64,000 bases of DNA from DASYTH01 sp035762905 (lineage in GTDB: Bacteria > Actinomycetota > Actinomycetes > Mycobacteriales > Pseudonocardiaceae): the NCBI RefSeq assembly GCF_035762905.1, contig NZ_DASUCC010000109.1:68883-132882 (forward strand). The letters run 5' to 3'. The notes beneath the pieces were generated by a model. The model saw nothing but the letters and a program-made list of their open reading frames with translations. It searched no databases and was not told the DNA's origin. Each line of letters begins with the position of its first letter. Position 1 is the stretch's first letter. This document shows, piece after piece, positions 50,621 to 59,518 of this stretch. The position numbers and the translations under genes are program-made.

Positions 50621-51060
50621 GTGACGTATAGCCGTGGTTCGTATAAGCGGTATGGGTGTGTCAATCCGGACGAGGGCAGACGCTGCGGCCGGCGACCCAC
50701 CGGATCTACACCCAACTCATCCGCGACTACCTCAAACCCCGGCTGGGCAGCGTGGCGTTGCGGGACCTGACCGTAGGGAAGGCCCAGGACGTGTACACCG
50801 CGCTGTTGCGGAGCAACGCCACCCGCACGCATCCGCTGTCCCGGCCACGCTGCAGCGGATTCGGGAAGTGCTGCGGGCCGCGCGGGGCGGTGCGATCGGC
50901 GCGGGCTGATCACCCGCCGACACCTACACCAGCGTGTTGCCCTGCCTGGCCCACCAAGCCGCCGAAGCCACCGCCGAACTCATCCGCCGCGCCGGCCGCG
51001 ACCGCTGGCACTGGCCGGGACACACTAAACCCAAGCGCCGCAAGGAAATTCGCAGCCGGT
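50621..51060 (+). pseudogene. Decayed tyrosine integrase (N-terminal, core-binding and C-terminal pieces)
   Basis: Plus-strand pieces in order: GSYKRYGCVNPDEGRR (50621-50700, N-terminal signature); RIYTQLIRDYLKPRLGSVAL and TVGKAQDVYTALLRS (50700-50840, SAM-like core-binding domain); TLQRIREVLRAARGG after a frameshift; and DTYTSVLPCLAHQAAEATAE plus RAGRDRW (from ~50916, the C-terminal helix after the catalytic Tyr). The catalytic domain itself is deleted. This is the relic of an integrative element whose attachment site is the tRNA-Lys half just downstream. Confidence 0.75.
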
Positions 51061-51156
51061 ACGGTGCCGGACCAGCACGAGCGCGAGGTGCGGCCCACCA
51101 GCAAGATCTCCATGATCTCGGAAACCTGCTGGTGGGCGTCGATCCAGACGTGGTAA

Positions 51157-51194
51157 CCGCCAGGACTCGAACCCCGAACCCGCTGGTTAAGAGA
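51157..51194 (-). other. tRNA-Lys 3' half (attachment-site relic)
   Basis: On the minus strand the sequence reads CTCTTAACCAGCGGGTTCGG and continues into GGTTCGAGTCCTGG, that is a CTT anticodon loop and arm, variable loop and T-arm. The D-arm and 5' acceptor strand are missing. It lies ~100 bp beyond the integrase 3' relic, the usual place for an att site. A second, better-preserved copy is at 58173-58215. Confidence 0.75.
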
Positions 51195-51215
51195 GCGGAC
51201 CGGCCGGGCCGATTG

Positions 51216-52862
51216 TCATGGCGTTGGGCTCTCGTGCTGTGCGGATTGCCGGTTTTCGGTGCTGTAGAGGGACCGGAGTCGTTGTTTGGAGAACTTTCCG
51301 GTGGCGGTCTGGGGGATCTCGTCGAGGAAGAACACCTGGTCCGGCAGCCACCAGGAGGCCACGCGGGTGCGGAGGTGATCGCGCACGGTCTCGGCGGTCG
51401 GCGTGGCCCCGGGGCGGGCGACGACGTAGGCCACGGGTCGTTCGCCCCATTTGGGGTCGGGGACGCCGATGACGGCGGCTTCGGCGACATCGGGGTCGTC
51501 CATGATGGCGTTCTCCAGCTCGACCGAGGAGATCCATTCACCTCCCGACTTCACGAGGTCCTTGGTGCGGTCGACGATGCGTACGTAGCCGAGATGGTCG
51601 ACGGTGGCCACGTCACCGGTGCGCAGCCATCCGTCGTCGGTGCACGCGTCCACGCCGGGTCGCGGCCCGAAGTAGCTGGCGGCGATGGTGGGGCCGCTGA
51701 CTTGCAGCTCGCCGGGCGTGCGGCCATCCCAGGGTGCCTCGCGCCCGTCGTCGCCGACGATGCGGATCTCGGTGAGAGGGATGGCCGGTCCGGGCGTGCC
51801 CAGCAGCGCGCGCTGCTGCTCGTGTGTGTACCGGTCGTGCGCGGTGCCGACGCGGGAGGTGGTGACCACCGGGCTGGTTTCGGTCATGCCCCAGGCGTTG
51901 GTCAGCGGCAGGCCGATGGCGTCCTGGTAGGCGCGGGTGAGCGCCTCGTCGACCGCGCCACCGCCGGACACGATCTGGCGCACGGCGGACAGGTCGTGCT
52001 GGTCGAGCAAGGGCAGCAGCCCGCGCCAGATGGTGGCGACCGCGGCGCCGAAGGTGACCTTGTGGCGGGCGAGCATTCCCGCCAGCTCCGGTGGGGTCAT
52101 CGCCGGTCCGGGGAGCACGAGGTCGGCCCCGCAGAGCATGGCGCCGTAGGGCAGACCCCAGGCGTTGACGTGGAACATCGGCACGATCGGCATGACCACG
52201 TCGCGTTCGTTGATGCCGAAGGTGTCGACCATCAGCAACAGGCTGGCGTGCAGAACCATGGAGCGGTGACTGTAGAGCACACCTTTGGGGTTGCCCGTGG
52301 TGCCGGAGGTGTAGCACAGCGCGGCGGCGGTGTTCTCGTCGGCGACGGTGAACTCCCGTCCGGTGTCCCCGACCCGGGCGAGGAGGTCTTCGTAGCCGAC
52401 GATGCGGGCGTCGTCGGGGATCTCGGCGTCGCTGCCGTCGTCCATGACCACCACCGCGCGCACGGTGGTGAAGGTGTCGACCAGGGGCCAGATGGTGGGC
52501 AGGATCGAGCGGTCGATGAACAGCACATCATCGGCGGCGTCGTTGACGATGTAGGTGATCTGCTCGCCGAAGAGCCGGTGGTTGACGGTGTGCAGCACCC
52601 GCCCGGTGCAGGGCACCGCCAGGTACAGCTCGGCGTGACGGTGGCTGTTCCACGCGAAGGTACCCACCCGAGCGTCGGTCGGTACGCCGAGCTCGTCGAG
52701 GGCGGCGGCCAGGCGCCGTACCCGTGCGCACACCTCGGCCCAGGTCATGGTCGTCTCCCCGCCGACGCGGCCGGACACCACCGTCTTGTGCCCGAAGTAG
52801 CGTTCGACCCGTCGGAAGACGTGCGGCAGGGACAGCGGACGGTCTTGCATCAAGCCGAGCAT
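51216..52862 (-). CDS. AMP-dependent acyl-CoA synthetase (medium/long-chain fatty-acid CoA ligase)
   Basis: 548 aa from the ATG at 52862 (AGAGAGGTC upstream). Adenylate-forming motifs: ALCYTSGTTGNPKGVLYSHR (A3), LTNAWGMTETSPVV (A5), DGWLRTGDVATVDHLGYVRI (A7), VDRTKDLVKSGGEWISSVEL (A8) and the catalytic Lys in PQTATGKFSKQRL (A10). The NAWGLPYGAMLCGADLVLPG region matches fatty-acyl rather than aryl ligases. It activates a fatty acid to acyl-AMP and then acyl-CoA. It stands alone between decayed integrase fragments and is probably cargo of the former element. Confidence 0.93.
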   Translation of the reverse strand: MLGLMQDRPLSLPHVFRRVERYFGHKTVVSGRVGGETTMTWAEVCARVRRLAAALDELGVPTDARVGTFAWNSHRHAELYLAVPCTGRVLHTVNHRLFGEQITYIVNDAADDVLFIDRSILPTIWPLVDTFTTVRAVVVMDDGSDAEIPDDARIVGYEDLLARVGDTGREFTVADENTAAALCYTSGTTGNPKGVLYSHRSMVLHASLLLMVDTFGINERDVVMPIVPMFHVNAWGLPYGAMLCGADLVLPGPAMTPPELAGMLARHKVTFGAAVATIWRGLLPLLDQHDLSAVRQIVSGGGAVDEALTRAYQDAIGLPLTNAWGMTETSPVVTTSRVGTAHDRYTHEQQRALLGTPGPAIPLTEIRIVGDDGREAPWDGRTPGELQVSGPTIAASYFGPRPGVDACTDDGWLRTGDVATVDHLGYVRIVDRTKDLVKSGGEWISSVELENAIMDDPDVAEAAVIGVPDPKWGERPVAYVVARPGATPTAETVRDHLRTRVASWWLPDQVFFLDEIPQTATGKFSKQRLRSLYSTENRQSAQHESPTP

Positions 52863-53220
52863 CCGACCTCTCTTCACCGACTTGTCCGGACATCAGCGCG
52901 TGCAGACGAAGCTTGAGGCGTTGTCCGGATCGCCAGCGCGATACCTTGGCCAGCCAGGGAACTCGCACAGTGGACGGGTTCGGTTGTGGTTCACGTCGGC
53001 CACGACCTGGTTCGCCGGCGACTGTCCACTCTCGACCCAGCGCTCGAGCGCCGAGAGCGAGTCCCAGCCGGCGGCGAACGCCGGCGTGCCGAAGTTCGCG
53101 TGGTTCGGGTGCCGTGGCCGGGGAGCGGGCTTGTGGGCCCAGGTTCCGAAATCCGCGCCGGACCCGGGCCGCCAGATCCACATTCCTCGCCGCCTCGGTC
53201 GGCACCACGAGAGTTGACGA

Positions 53221-53510
53221 TCGGCATAGTGCAGGCCATGTTCACCGCGCTGCTGCGCACCACATCGGCGCGGGGTCGGCCGTTGGCGCCGACGACATCG
53301 CACCGCATCCGGGGAAGCGTTGACGGCAGCGCTCAATGCCGCGATCCGGCGTGGACTGTTGAGGCAGAATCCGGCGCATTGGGTGGAGTTGCCCAACGGG
53401 CGGCGGCCGCGGGCGGTGGTGTGGATCGAGGCGCGGGTGGCCTTGTGGCGGGCGACGGGGGAGCGGCCACAACTGGCAATCTGGACCGCACGGCTGACAT
53501 TGATTCCGGT
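53221..53510 (+). pseudogene. Tyrosine-integrase core-binding fragment
   Basis: One frame gives MFTALLRTTSARGRPLAPTT followed by SHRIRG. After a frameshift near 53305 another gives TAALNAAIRRGLLRQNPAHW and VELPNGRRPRAVVW. These are contiguous in intact actinobacterial integrases, in the central helix before the catalytic domain. It is a third relic of the same integrase type. The rest of 52863-53911 shows no gene. Confidence 0.7.
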
Positions 53511-53911
53511 TACCCGTCCGCCGCTGTGCACGGATCAACGTCTTGATGCGGCCCCGGACCTTGAAAAGTGACGCTCCATGTCTCGTGGTCCCATGCGCGG
53601 CCGGCACCAGCGATTTCAGGCCGTGGCCGCCTAGTAAATGATCAGCGTCCCCGAAACTCGGACTCGTCACCGAGTCACCTACCAGCATCACCAGCTCGTC
53701 ATGCGCATCGTCGCTGCCGGTGAACAGTCCCGGGCCTCCATGCCGGCTCCTTCCGCGCCGGATCATCACCACGCGGTCCAAACCGCCGTGCGGGTCCCTG
53801 CCGATGTCAGCTTGTCAGCTGGGCGGTGCCTGGCTCTCTAAACCGGCATGAAACCGGTGCGATACATGCCTGACATGTGCGGGCGCTCTACTGCTTGTGA
53901 CTTGCCACAGG

Positions 53912-54013
53912 TGAGGCGCGCCTAGGGTTCCGCGGCCGGCAGGCCGGCTGGTCCGAGAGGCGCAGGCGGCCCGGCCGGGTCGCTCCACGGCGGGATAAAA
54001 GCCCGGGAGAGCG
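53912..54013 (+). ncRNA. Guanidine-I riboswitch (ykkC class)
   Basis: The conserved ykkC blocks appear in the right order and spacing: CTAGGGTTCCG (53922-53932), CTGGTCCGAGAG (53948-53959) and ACGGCGGGATAAAAGCCCGG then GAGA (53997-54010 for the distal part). They are joined by GC-rich variable stems. This aptamer binds guanidinium and turns on detoxification or degradation genes. It lies directly upstream of a guanidine-hydrolase/ABC-transporter operon, in full agreement with its known role. The leader is followed by a hairpin at 54020-54040 as possible expression platform. Confidence 0.93.
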
Positions 54014-54020
54014 CCGATGT

Positions 54021-54041
54021 CCGGCTGCTCCCGGCAGCCGG
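54021..54041 (+). promoter_or_regulatory. Hairpin between riboswitch and guanidine hydrolase gene
   Basis: CCGGCTGC and GCAGCCGG form an 8-bp stem around TCCCG, ending about 10 bases before the GGAGG of the next gene. There is no T-run. It could be the expression platform that changes access to the ribosome site, or a Rho-type/L-shaped terminator. Confidence 0.5.
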
Positions 54042-54058
54042 CCAGCGACGGAGGACGC

Positions 54059-55183
54059 ATGGCCGATCCCGATCACCTGCACGACCGCTACGGTCCTGAG
54101 GCCCGATACGCGGTCGCTCGCGAAGCCGAACTGCCCAGCACGGCCTGGGAGCGCGAGGTCGCCCGCGGTATCGAGTTGGGGCTGCCCGCCGCCGAGTCTA
54201 TTGTGGACAGAAGGATCCCAACGTTCTCCCGTGGTGAGTTGCCGCACTTCGCCGGGATCAACACCTTTCTCAAGGCGACCTACCTGGAAGATGTGCGCCA
54301 GTGTGGCGAGTTCGACGTCGCGGTGCTCGGTGCGCCGTTCGACGGCGGCACCACCTACCGCTCCGGAACCCGGTTCGGTCCGCAGGGCATCCGCAAGATC
54401 TCCGCGCTGTACGGGCCGTACAGCTTCGAGCTCGGCGTCGACTTGCGTGAGTCGATCACCATTGCCGATCTCGGCGACGTGTTCACCATTCCGGCCAACA
54501 TCGAGAAGACCTTCGACCAGATCTCCAAGGCGGTCAGCCACGTCTACGCCAGCGGCGCGTTTCCGGTGGTGCTCGGCGGGGACCACTCCATCGGTTACCC
54601 GACCGTGCGCGGCGTGGCCGAGCACCTGCCTGGCAACCTCGGCATCATCCACTTCGACCGGCACGTCGACACCCAGGAGACCGATCTGGACGAGCGGATG
54701 CATACCACGCCCTGGTTCCACGCCACCGACATCCCCAACGTGCCGCCCAAGAACCTGGTGCAGATCGGCATCGGCGGTTGGCAGGCACCACGCCCCGGCG
54801 TCAAGGTCGGTCGGGAGCGCGGTACCACGATCATGACCGTGACCGACTGCGTGGACATGGGAATCGAGGCCGCCGCCGCGCGGGCGCTCGAGGTGGCCTG
54901 GGACGGCGCCGAAGCCGTGTGGCTCTCCTTCGACGTGGACTGCCTCGACGCGGCGTTCGTGCCGGGGACCGGCTGGCCGGAGCCCGGCGGATTCCTGCCC
55001 CGCGAGGTGCTGAAGTTCATCCAGCTCGTCGCCGAGCGTCCGCTGGCCGGCATCGAGGTCGTCGAGTGCTCGCCGCCCTACGACAACGCCGAGATCACCT
55101 CGCTGATCGCCACCAGAGTCATCTGCGACACGCTCGGCTGCCTGGTCCGGGCGGGACACCTGCCACGAAGGAGGGCCGAATGA
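54059..55183 (+). CDS. gdmH: Guanidine hydrolase (agmatinase-family ureohydrolase)
   Basis: 374 aa from the ATG at 54059, preceded by GGAGG. Ureohydrolase metal motifs: PVVLGGDHSIGYPT (His176), IIHFDRHVDTQETD (Asp200, His202, Asp204) and VWLSFDVDCLDAAF (Asp292, Asp294). The canonical FDAH is FDRH here. The N-terminal extension (~80 aa) and overall length exceed classic agmatinases (~310 aa) and resemble the nickel-dependent guanidine hydrolases. Control by a guanidine-I riboswitch supports guanidine as substrate, giving urea and ammonia. The stop overlaps the next ATG. Agmatinase is the conventional family label but is less likely here. Confidence 0.88.
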   Translation: MADPDHLHDRYGPEARYAVAREAELPSTAWEREVARGIELGLPAAESIVDRRIPTFSRGELPHFAGINTFLKATYLEDVRQCGEFDVAVLGAPFDGGTTYRSGTRFGPQGIRKISALYGPYSFELGVDLRESITIADLGDVFTIPANIEKTFDQISKAVSHVYASGAFPVVLGGDHSIGYPTVRGVAEHLPGNLGIIHFDRHVDTQETDLDERMHTTPWFHATDIPNVPPKNLVQIGIGGWQAPRPGVKVGRERGTTIMTVTDCVDMGIEAAAARALEVAWDGAEAVWLSFDVDCLDAAFVPGTGWPEPGGFLPREVLKFIQLVAERPLAGIEVVECSPPYDNAEITSLIATRVICDTLGCLVRAGHLPRRRAE

Positions 55184-56181
55184 TCCGTCGACGCGTACTC
55201 GCCCTGACCGCCATACTCCCGCTGGCCGTGCTCGCGGCCGGCTGCTCCAGCGGCGGCGAACCGGCAGCCGGCCCGGGCCGGATCACCATCGGGTTCAGCG
55301 CCTGGCCCGGCTGGTTTCCCTGGCAGGTCGCGGCCGAGCAGGGCCTGTTCACCAAGCACGGCCTGGACGTCGAACTGAAGTACTTCGACAGCTACACCGA
55401 CAGCCTGACCGCGCTGTCCACCGGCAACCTCACCGCCAACAGCCAGACCCTCAACGACACGCTGTCCTCCGTCAGCGGCGGCGCGCAGCAGACCATCGTG
55501 CTGGTCAACGACAACTCCACCGGCAACGACCAGATCATCGCCGCGCCCGGGATCAACGCCGTTGCGGATCTGAAGGGCAAGCGGGTCGCCGTCGAGCAGG
55601 GCACCGTGGATCACTACCTATTGCTGCTCGCGCTGGAGAAGGCCGGGTTGACCCAGTCCGACATCGAGCTCAAGCCGCTGCTGACCGACGCGGCCGCGGC
55701 GGCGTTCGTGGCCGGGCAGGTGGACGCCGTCGGCGTGTTCGCGCCGTTCACCAGCACCGCGCTGCAACTGCCGGGCAGCAAGGCGATCGCCACGTCGGCC
55801 GACTTCCCCGGCGCGATCCCCGACCACCTGGTGTTCGACGCCGGGTTCGTCCGTGACCACGGCGACACCGTCCAGGCGGTCGTGCAGACCTGGTTCGACA
55901 CGCTGGCCTGGATCGAAGTCAACCCGGACAAGGCAATGGACATCATGGCCAAGCGAGCCGGGGTGAGCGCGGCCGACTACCGCGGCTACGACGCCGGCAC
56001 CACGATCTTCAGCCGGGAGCAGAACCTGGCCGCGTTCGAATCCGGTGACACGCCGGCAAATCTTGACCACCAGGCCCGCTCGATCGCCGAGTTCCTTGTC
56101 GAGGCGAAGCTGGTGGACACCATGCCGCCGCTGGACGGGCTGCTGGAATCACGGTTCGTCCGGGCGGTGGCCGCGTCGTGA
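55180..56181 (+). CDS. ABC transporter substrate-binding lipoprotein (NitT/TauT type), probably for guanidine
   Basis: 333 aa. A lipoprotein signal (ILPLAVLAAGCSSGG) gives a lipidated Cys near residue 21. The NMT1/SsuA-like fold is evident from RITIGFSAWPGWFPWQVAAE, FTKHGLDVELKYFDSYTDSL, VADLKGKRVAVEQGTVDHYL and FVAGQVDAVGVFAPF. It captures the substrate outside the membrane and hands it to the permease. It overlaps the hydrolase stop (ATGA) and lies under the guanidine riboswitch, so guanidine or a simple derivative is the likely ligand. Confidence 0.9.
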   Translation: MIRRRVLALTAILPLAVLAAGCSSGGEPAAGPGRITIGFSAWPGWFPWQVAAEQGLFTKHGLDVELKYFDSYTDSLTALSTGNLTANSQTLNDTLSSVSGGAQQTIVLVNDNSTGNDQIIAAPGINAVADLKGKRVAVEQGTVDHYLLLLALEKAGLTQSDIELKPLLTDAAAAAFVAGQVDAVGVFAPFTSTALQLPGSKAIATSADFPGAIPDHLVFDAGFVRDHGDTVQAVVQTWFDTLAWIEVNPDKAMDIMAKRAGVSAADYRGYDAGTTIFSREQNLAAFESGDTPANLDHQARSIAEFLVEAKLVDTMPPLDGLLESRFVRAVAAS

Positions 56182-57041
56182 CGGTCATGTCGCGGCAGCC
56201 GACCGCGGCGGACGGGCGGGAGAGCTGGCCGAAGCTGCCGCGCCGCCCACCGGCGCGCCGCAGGCCCCGGCTGCTGGCCATCCGGGCGCCCATTCCGCGG
56301 CCGGCCCGGTGGGTGCTGATGGTCCTGTCCGTCGCAGTGACGCTCGGCCTGTGGCAGGTGGCGAGCCTGCTCATCGACGGGCGACCGGACTTCCTGCCGT
56401 CGCCGGGGCAGGCCGTGCGGGCCGGCGTGGACCTGGCGGTGTCCGGTCAGCTCGGTACCGACATCTGGGCCACGGTCAACCGGGTGCTGCGCGGCTTCGG
56501 GCTCGCCGTGCTCGTCTCGGTGCCGCTGGGCCTGGCCATGGGTTCGTTCCGGGCGGTGGCCGCCGGGCTGGAGCCGGTGATCGGTCTGCTGCGCTACCTT
56601 CCGGCCAGCGCGTTCATCCCACTGCTGATCATCTGGCTCGGGCTCGGTGAGCCGTCCAAGGTGGCTCTGCTGTTCATCGGCACGGTCTTCTTCAACACGC
56701 TGATGACCGCGGACGTGGTGCGACTGGTGCCCGGCGAGCTGATCGACGTGTCCTACACGCTCGGCGCGCGCCGGGGCGAGGTGCTGCGCAAAGTGGTCGT
56801 GCCGCACGCGCTGCCGGGCATGATCGATGCGATCCGGGTCAATGCCGCGGCGGCGTGGAACTTCGTCGTGGTGGCCGAGCTGATCGCCTCGGAGTCCGGG
56901 CTGGGCTACCGCATCGTCCGGGCGCAACGGTTCAACCAGATCGACCGGATCTTCGCCGTGCTGATGGTGATCGCCCTGATCGGCCTGGCGATCGACCTGC
57001 TGCTGCGGATGCTGCGGGATCGGGTGGGCCGGTGGACATGA
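56178..57041 (+). CDS. ABC transporter permease (NitT/TauT type) of the guanidine operon
   Basis: 287 aa, GTG start overlapping the previous stop. Six transmembrane helices, beginning WVLMVLSVAVTLGLWQVASL. The coupling-helix (EAA) motif is recognisable as TLGARRGEVLRKVVVPHALP followed by GMIDAIRVNAA. The ~45-residue N-terminal extension is basic and cytosolic. It forms the membrane pore with the adjacent ATPase. The stop overlaps the ATPase ATG. Confidence 0.92.
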   Translation: MTVMSRQPTAADGRESWPKLPRRPPARRRPRLLAIRAPIPRPARWVLMVLSVAVTLGLWQVASLLIDGRPDFLPSPGQAVRAGVDLAVSGQLGTDIWATVNRVLRGFGLAVLVSVPLGLAMGSFRAVAAGLEPVIGLLRYLPASAFIPLLIIWLGLGEPSKVALLFIGTVFFNTLMTADVVRLVPGELIDVSYTLGARRGEVLRKVVVPHALPGMIDAIRVNAAAAWNFVVVAELIASESGLGYRIVRAQRFNQIDRIFAVLMVIALIGLAIDLLLRMLRDRVGRWT

Positions 57042-57805
57042 CCATGCTCTGCCTGTCCGGGGTGGGCCGGCGCTTCGCCCGGCGCGGTGGCGAGGTGCTC
57101 GCCTTGGACGGCATCGACCTGGAGGTGTCCCGCGGTGAGTTCGTCTGCGTGGTCGGGGCCAGCGGGTCGGGCAAGTCTACGTTGCTGGCGCTGATCGCCG
57201 GACTGGACCGGCCCTCCTACGGCACGATCCGGCTGGCCGGGCGGCCGGTGACCGGCCCGGGTCCCGACCGCGGCCTGGTGTTCCAGTCCGGTGCGGTCTA
57301 CCCGTGGCGCACGGTGGAGCGCAATGTCGCGTTCGGACTCGAGCTGCTGCCGATCGGGCGGCCCGAGCGGCGTAAGCGGGTCGACTGGTACCTCGCGGAG
57401 ACCGGGCTGGAGCGACTGCGGCACGCCCTGCCACGGCAGCTCTCCGGCGGTCAGCGGCAGCGGGTGGCCATCGCCAGGGCGTTGGCAGGTGAACCGGAGG
57501 TGCTCCTCCTCGACGAACCGTTCGGCGCGCTGGACGTGCAGACCAAGGAGGACATGCAACTGTTCGTGCGGCGGGTGTGGCGCGACACCGGCACCACCGT
57601 GCTCATGGTCACCCACGACGTGGAGGAGGCGGTGTTCCTCGGCCAGCGCGTGGTCGTGCTCGCCTGCGACCCCGGCCGGGTGGTTGCCGACCTGCCCGTA
57701 CCGTTGCCCGACGACCGCGACCTGGCAGTCAAACGAGACCCGGTGTTCCTCGGCCTGCGCGCCGAGGTGGAGGACCTGGTACGCACTCACCACCACAACG
57801 AGTGA
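57038..57805 (+). CDS. ABC transporter ATP-binding protein (NitT/TauT type) of the guanidine operon
   Basis: 255 aa from the ATG at 57038, which overlaps the permease stop. Walker A is VVGASGSGKSTLLALIAGLD, Q-loop LVFQSGAVYPWRTV, signature QLSGGQRQRVAIARAL, Walker B EVLLLDEPFGALD and H-loop VLMVTHDVEEAVFLG. It energises uptake by the preceding permease and lipoprotein. Last gene of the riboswitch-controlled operon; an integrase relic begins 80 bp later, so the operon ends here. Confidence 0.94.
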   Translation: MTMLCLSGVGRRFARRGGEVLALDGIDLEVSRGEFVCVVGASGSGKSTLLALIAGLDRPSYGTIRLAGRPVTGPGPDRGLVFQSGAVYPWRTVERNVAFGLELLPIGRPERRKRVDWYLAETGLERLRHALPRQLSGGQRQRVAIARALAGEPEVLLLDEPFGALDVQTKEDMQLFVRRVWRDTGTTVLMVTHDVEEAVFLGQRVVVLACDPGRVVADLPVPLPDDRDLAVKRDPVFLGLRAEVEDLVRTHHHNE

Positions 57806-57884
57806 AAGATCACCAATAGCACTTGGTGATCATGTCGTCGAGACGAACGAATTTCAATCCGCCGGTGGCGCCGATGACGGCCTT

Positions 57885-58060
57885 GACGAACACGTGCTCA
57901 CCGCCGACACCTACACCAGCATGCTGCCCTGCCTGGCCAACCACGCCGCCGAACTCATCCGCCGCGCCGGCCGGGACCGCTGGCAACGACCAGGCCACGC
58001 CAAACCCAAACGCCGCAAGACAATCCGCAAAGCAGGAGGCCAGACCAGCACGAACACGAG
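57885..58060 (+). pseudogene. Tyrosine-integrase C-terminal fragment
   Basis: The frame reads LTADTYTSMLPCLANHAAEL followed by IRRAGRDRW, nearly identical to the C-terminus of the relic at 50916-51050. Bases 57903-58215 and 50916-51194 together form an imperfect direct repeat of ~300 bp that includes the tRNA-Lys half. The integrase N-terminus is absent here. Confidence 0.75.
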
Positions 58061-58172
58061 ATCGAGCAAGCTGGTCCCACGTTGGCCACATCCGGGACTC
58101 ACAGATCGACAACGCCCACCAGCAAGATCCCGATGATCTCGGAAACCTGCTGGTGGGCGTCGATCCAGAAGC

Positions 58173-58215
58173 GTGCGCCGCCAGGGACTCGAACCCCGAA
58201 ACCGCTGGTTAAGAG
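58173..58215 (-). other. tRNA-Lys 3' half, second copy
   Basis: On the minus strand CTCTTAACCAGCGGTTTCGG continues into GGTTCGAGTCCCTGGCGG and CGCAC: CTT anticodon loop, T-arm and 3' acceptor strand of tRNA-Lys without CCA and without the 5' half. It sits at the end of the second integrase relic, so it marks a second attachment site. The intact tRNA is not in this window. Confidence 0.78.
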
Positions 58216-58724
58216 CCGGCCCGGCACTGTGTCGACCTTTATCACCGCGTGTCGCCCCGTGCCGTTTCCGCAGCCCAGCGACAAGCGCTCGTGTCAGCGC
58301 ATACCGCACCATGTCGGCTAGCAACGCCGCCGCCGAGCACCCACGGAGCACCCACCGCGCCGCGACCGGCAGCGGTGCGGCGGGTGGCCGGTGGGAGTCA
58401 GGTCATGCGCGTCCCGGTTGCCTTGGCCAGTGTGGGGTGATCGGGCAGCGCGTCCAAGCATGCCCTTGCAGGACGCAGCATAGGAGCACGCGCGGGGTGC
58501 CCGACCACCCGCTAGGGCCCGCTTACGCCCAGTAGGTCACCTGGTCAACACGCACGAAGCCCATCGCGAACAGGAGCCTCGCGACCCGGTCGGGTCAGCA
58601 GCTCGCTGAGCCGACCCCGATAGGTGTATGGCAGCGGGCTAAACGGGTGAATATCGCTGTCGATGTAACTCATACAGGTGCGTGGTCGTTAGTCCTAGTG
58701 GGGGACAAATCAGTCGGGAGTGTC
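58216..58724. other. Intergenic region, nothing recognised
   Basis: About 500 bp after the tRNA-Lys half with no supportable gene. GGGAG just before 58725 is the ribosome site of the DUF4352-like gene. Confidence 0.5.
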
Positions 58725-59309
58725 ATGTCGCAGCCCACACCATCCACCGCACCCACCTACCAGCCCGTGCCCGCACCGCCACCAACCAAACGGAGGAAGA
58801 AGTGGCTGTGGGTGCTCGGTGTGCTCGCCGCGGTCGTCGTGGTCATCGCTGTGGCCAGCAACGCGAACAAGGACACCGGGACCGTGACCGACCCCGGCCC
58901 GGGAGCGGCAGCCCAACCTGGGCCCGCCAATTCGCAGTTGGCGTTCGGTCAGCAGGTCGAGAAGGACAGCTACGTCGTGGCGCTGTCCGTGCCGGCACCG
59001 TTCAAGCCCTCGTCGGCCGCGTTCGCGGGTGAGCCGATCGTGCGGGCGGTGCGGTTCGAGTTCTCCTTCACCAACAAGACGGCCAAACCGATGAACCCGT
59101 TCGAGATCAACGTGCAGGCAACCGCCAACGGCCGGCAGGTGGAGAAGATCTTCGACACCGGTATCGACCTGCCGACGGCTGACGTCCTGCCGGGCGCGTC
59201 AACGAAGTACGCGGTGGTGTTCTCAGTGCCGGCTGACTCGGTGGACCTCACGGTGCAGGTGTCGCCGGGGTTCATCACGGACAACATCTACTACCTCGGC
59301 AAGGTCTGA
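58725..59309 (+). CDS. DUF4352-type membrane-anchored protein
   Basis: 194 aa from the ATG at 58725 (GGGAG upstream). A Pro-rich cytosolic N-terminus (PTYQPVPAPPPTKRRKKW) leads into one transmembrane helix (VLGVLAAVVVVIAVAS). An extracytoplasmic immunoglobulin-like domain of the DUF4352 family follows, with the typical RAVRFEFSFTNKTAKPMNPF and the strand pair TKYAVVFSVPADSVDLTVQV. DUF4352 domains occur on many actinobacterial surface proteins of unknown role. Single gene. Confidence 0.85.
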   Translation: MSQPTPSTAPTYQPVPAPPPTKRRKKWLWVLGVLAAVVVVIAVASNANKDTGTVTDPGPGAAAQPGPANSQLAFGQQVEKDSYVVALSVPAPFKPSSAAFAGEPIVRAVRFEFSFTNKTAKPMNPFEINVQATANGRQVEKIFDTGIDLPTADVLPGASTKYAVVFSVPADSVDLTVQVSPGFITDNIYYLGKV

Positions 59310-59486
59310 TCGCCCTGCCGCGGAAAGACAGGTACGGCCCCACGGCGATTTCTCGACGCGGCATTCATAAGATCGAGTCAGCTCCTTACGCATCCGCGCT
59401 GAATGGTGCCGCCGGCGGGTGCGATAGTTGACCCGTAGTAGGTGGCTACAACCATCTTTGCCAGGCCACCGCAGGTACCCGTAAGT

Positions 59487-59518
59487 GCGCCACCCCCGGC
59501 CCTTTCCGAGGGTGGCGC
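59487..59518. terminator. Inverted repeat downstream of the DUF4352 gene
   Basis: GCGCCACCC (59487-59495) and GGGTGGCGC (59510-59518) form a perfect 9-bp stem with a 14-base loop, about 180 bp after the stop at 59309. There is no T-tract. A terminator is likely; the distance leaves some doubt. Confidence 0.45.

Noticed and set aside
58173..58215. Functional tRNA-Lys
   Set aside because: Only the 3' half (anticodon loop to acceptor) is present; no D-arm or 5' acceptor strand upstream, so it cannot fold.
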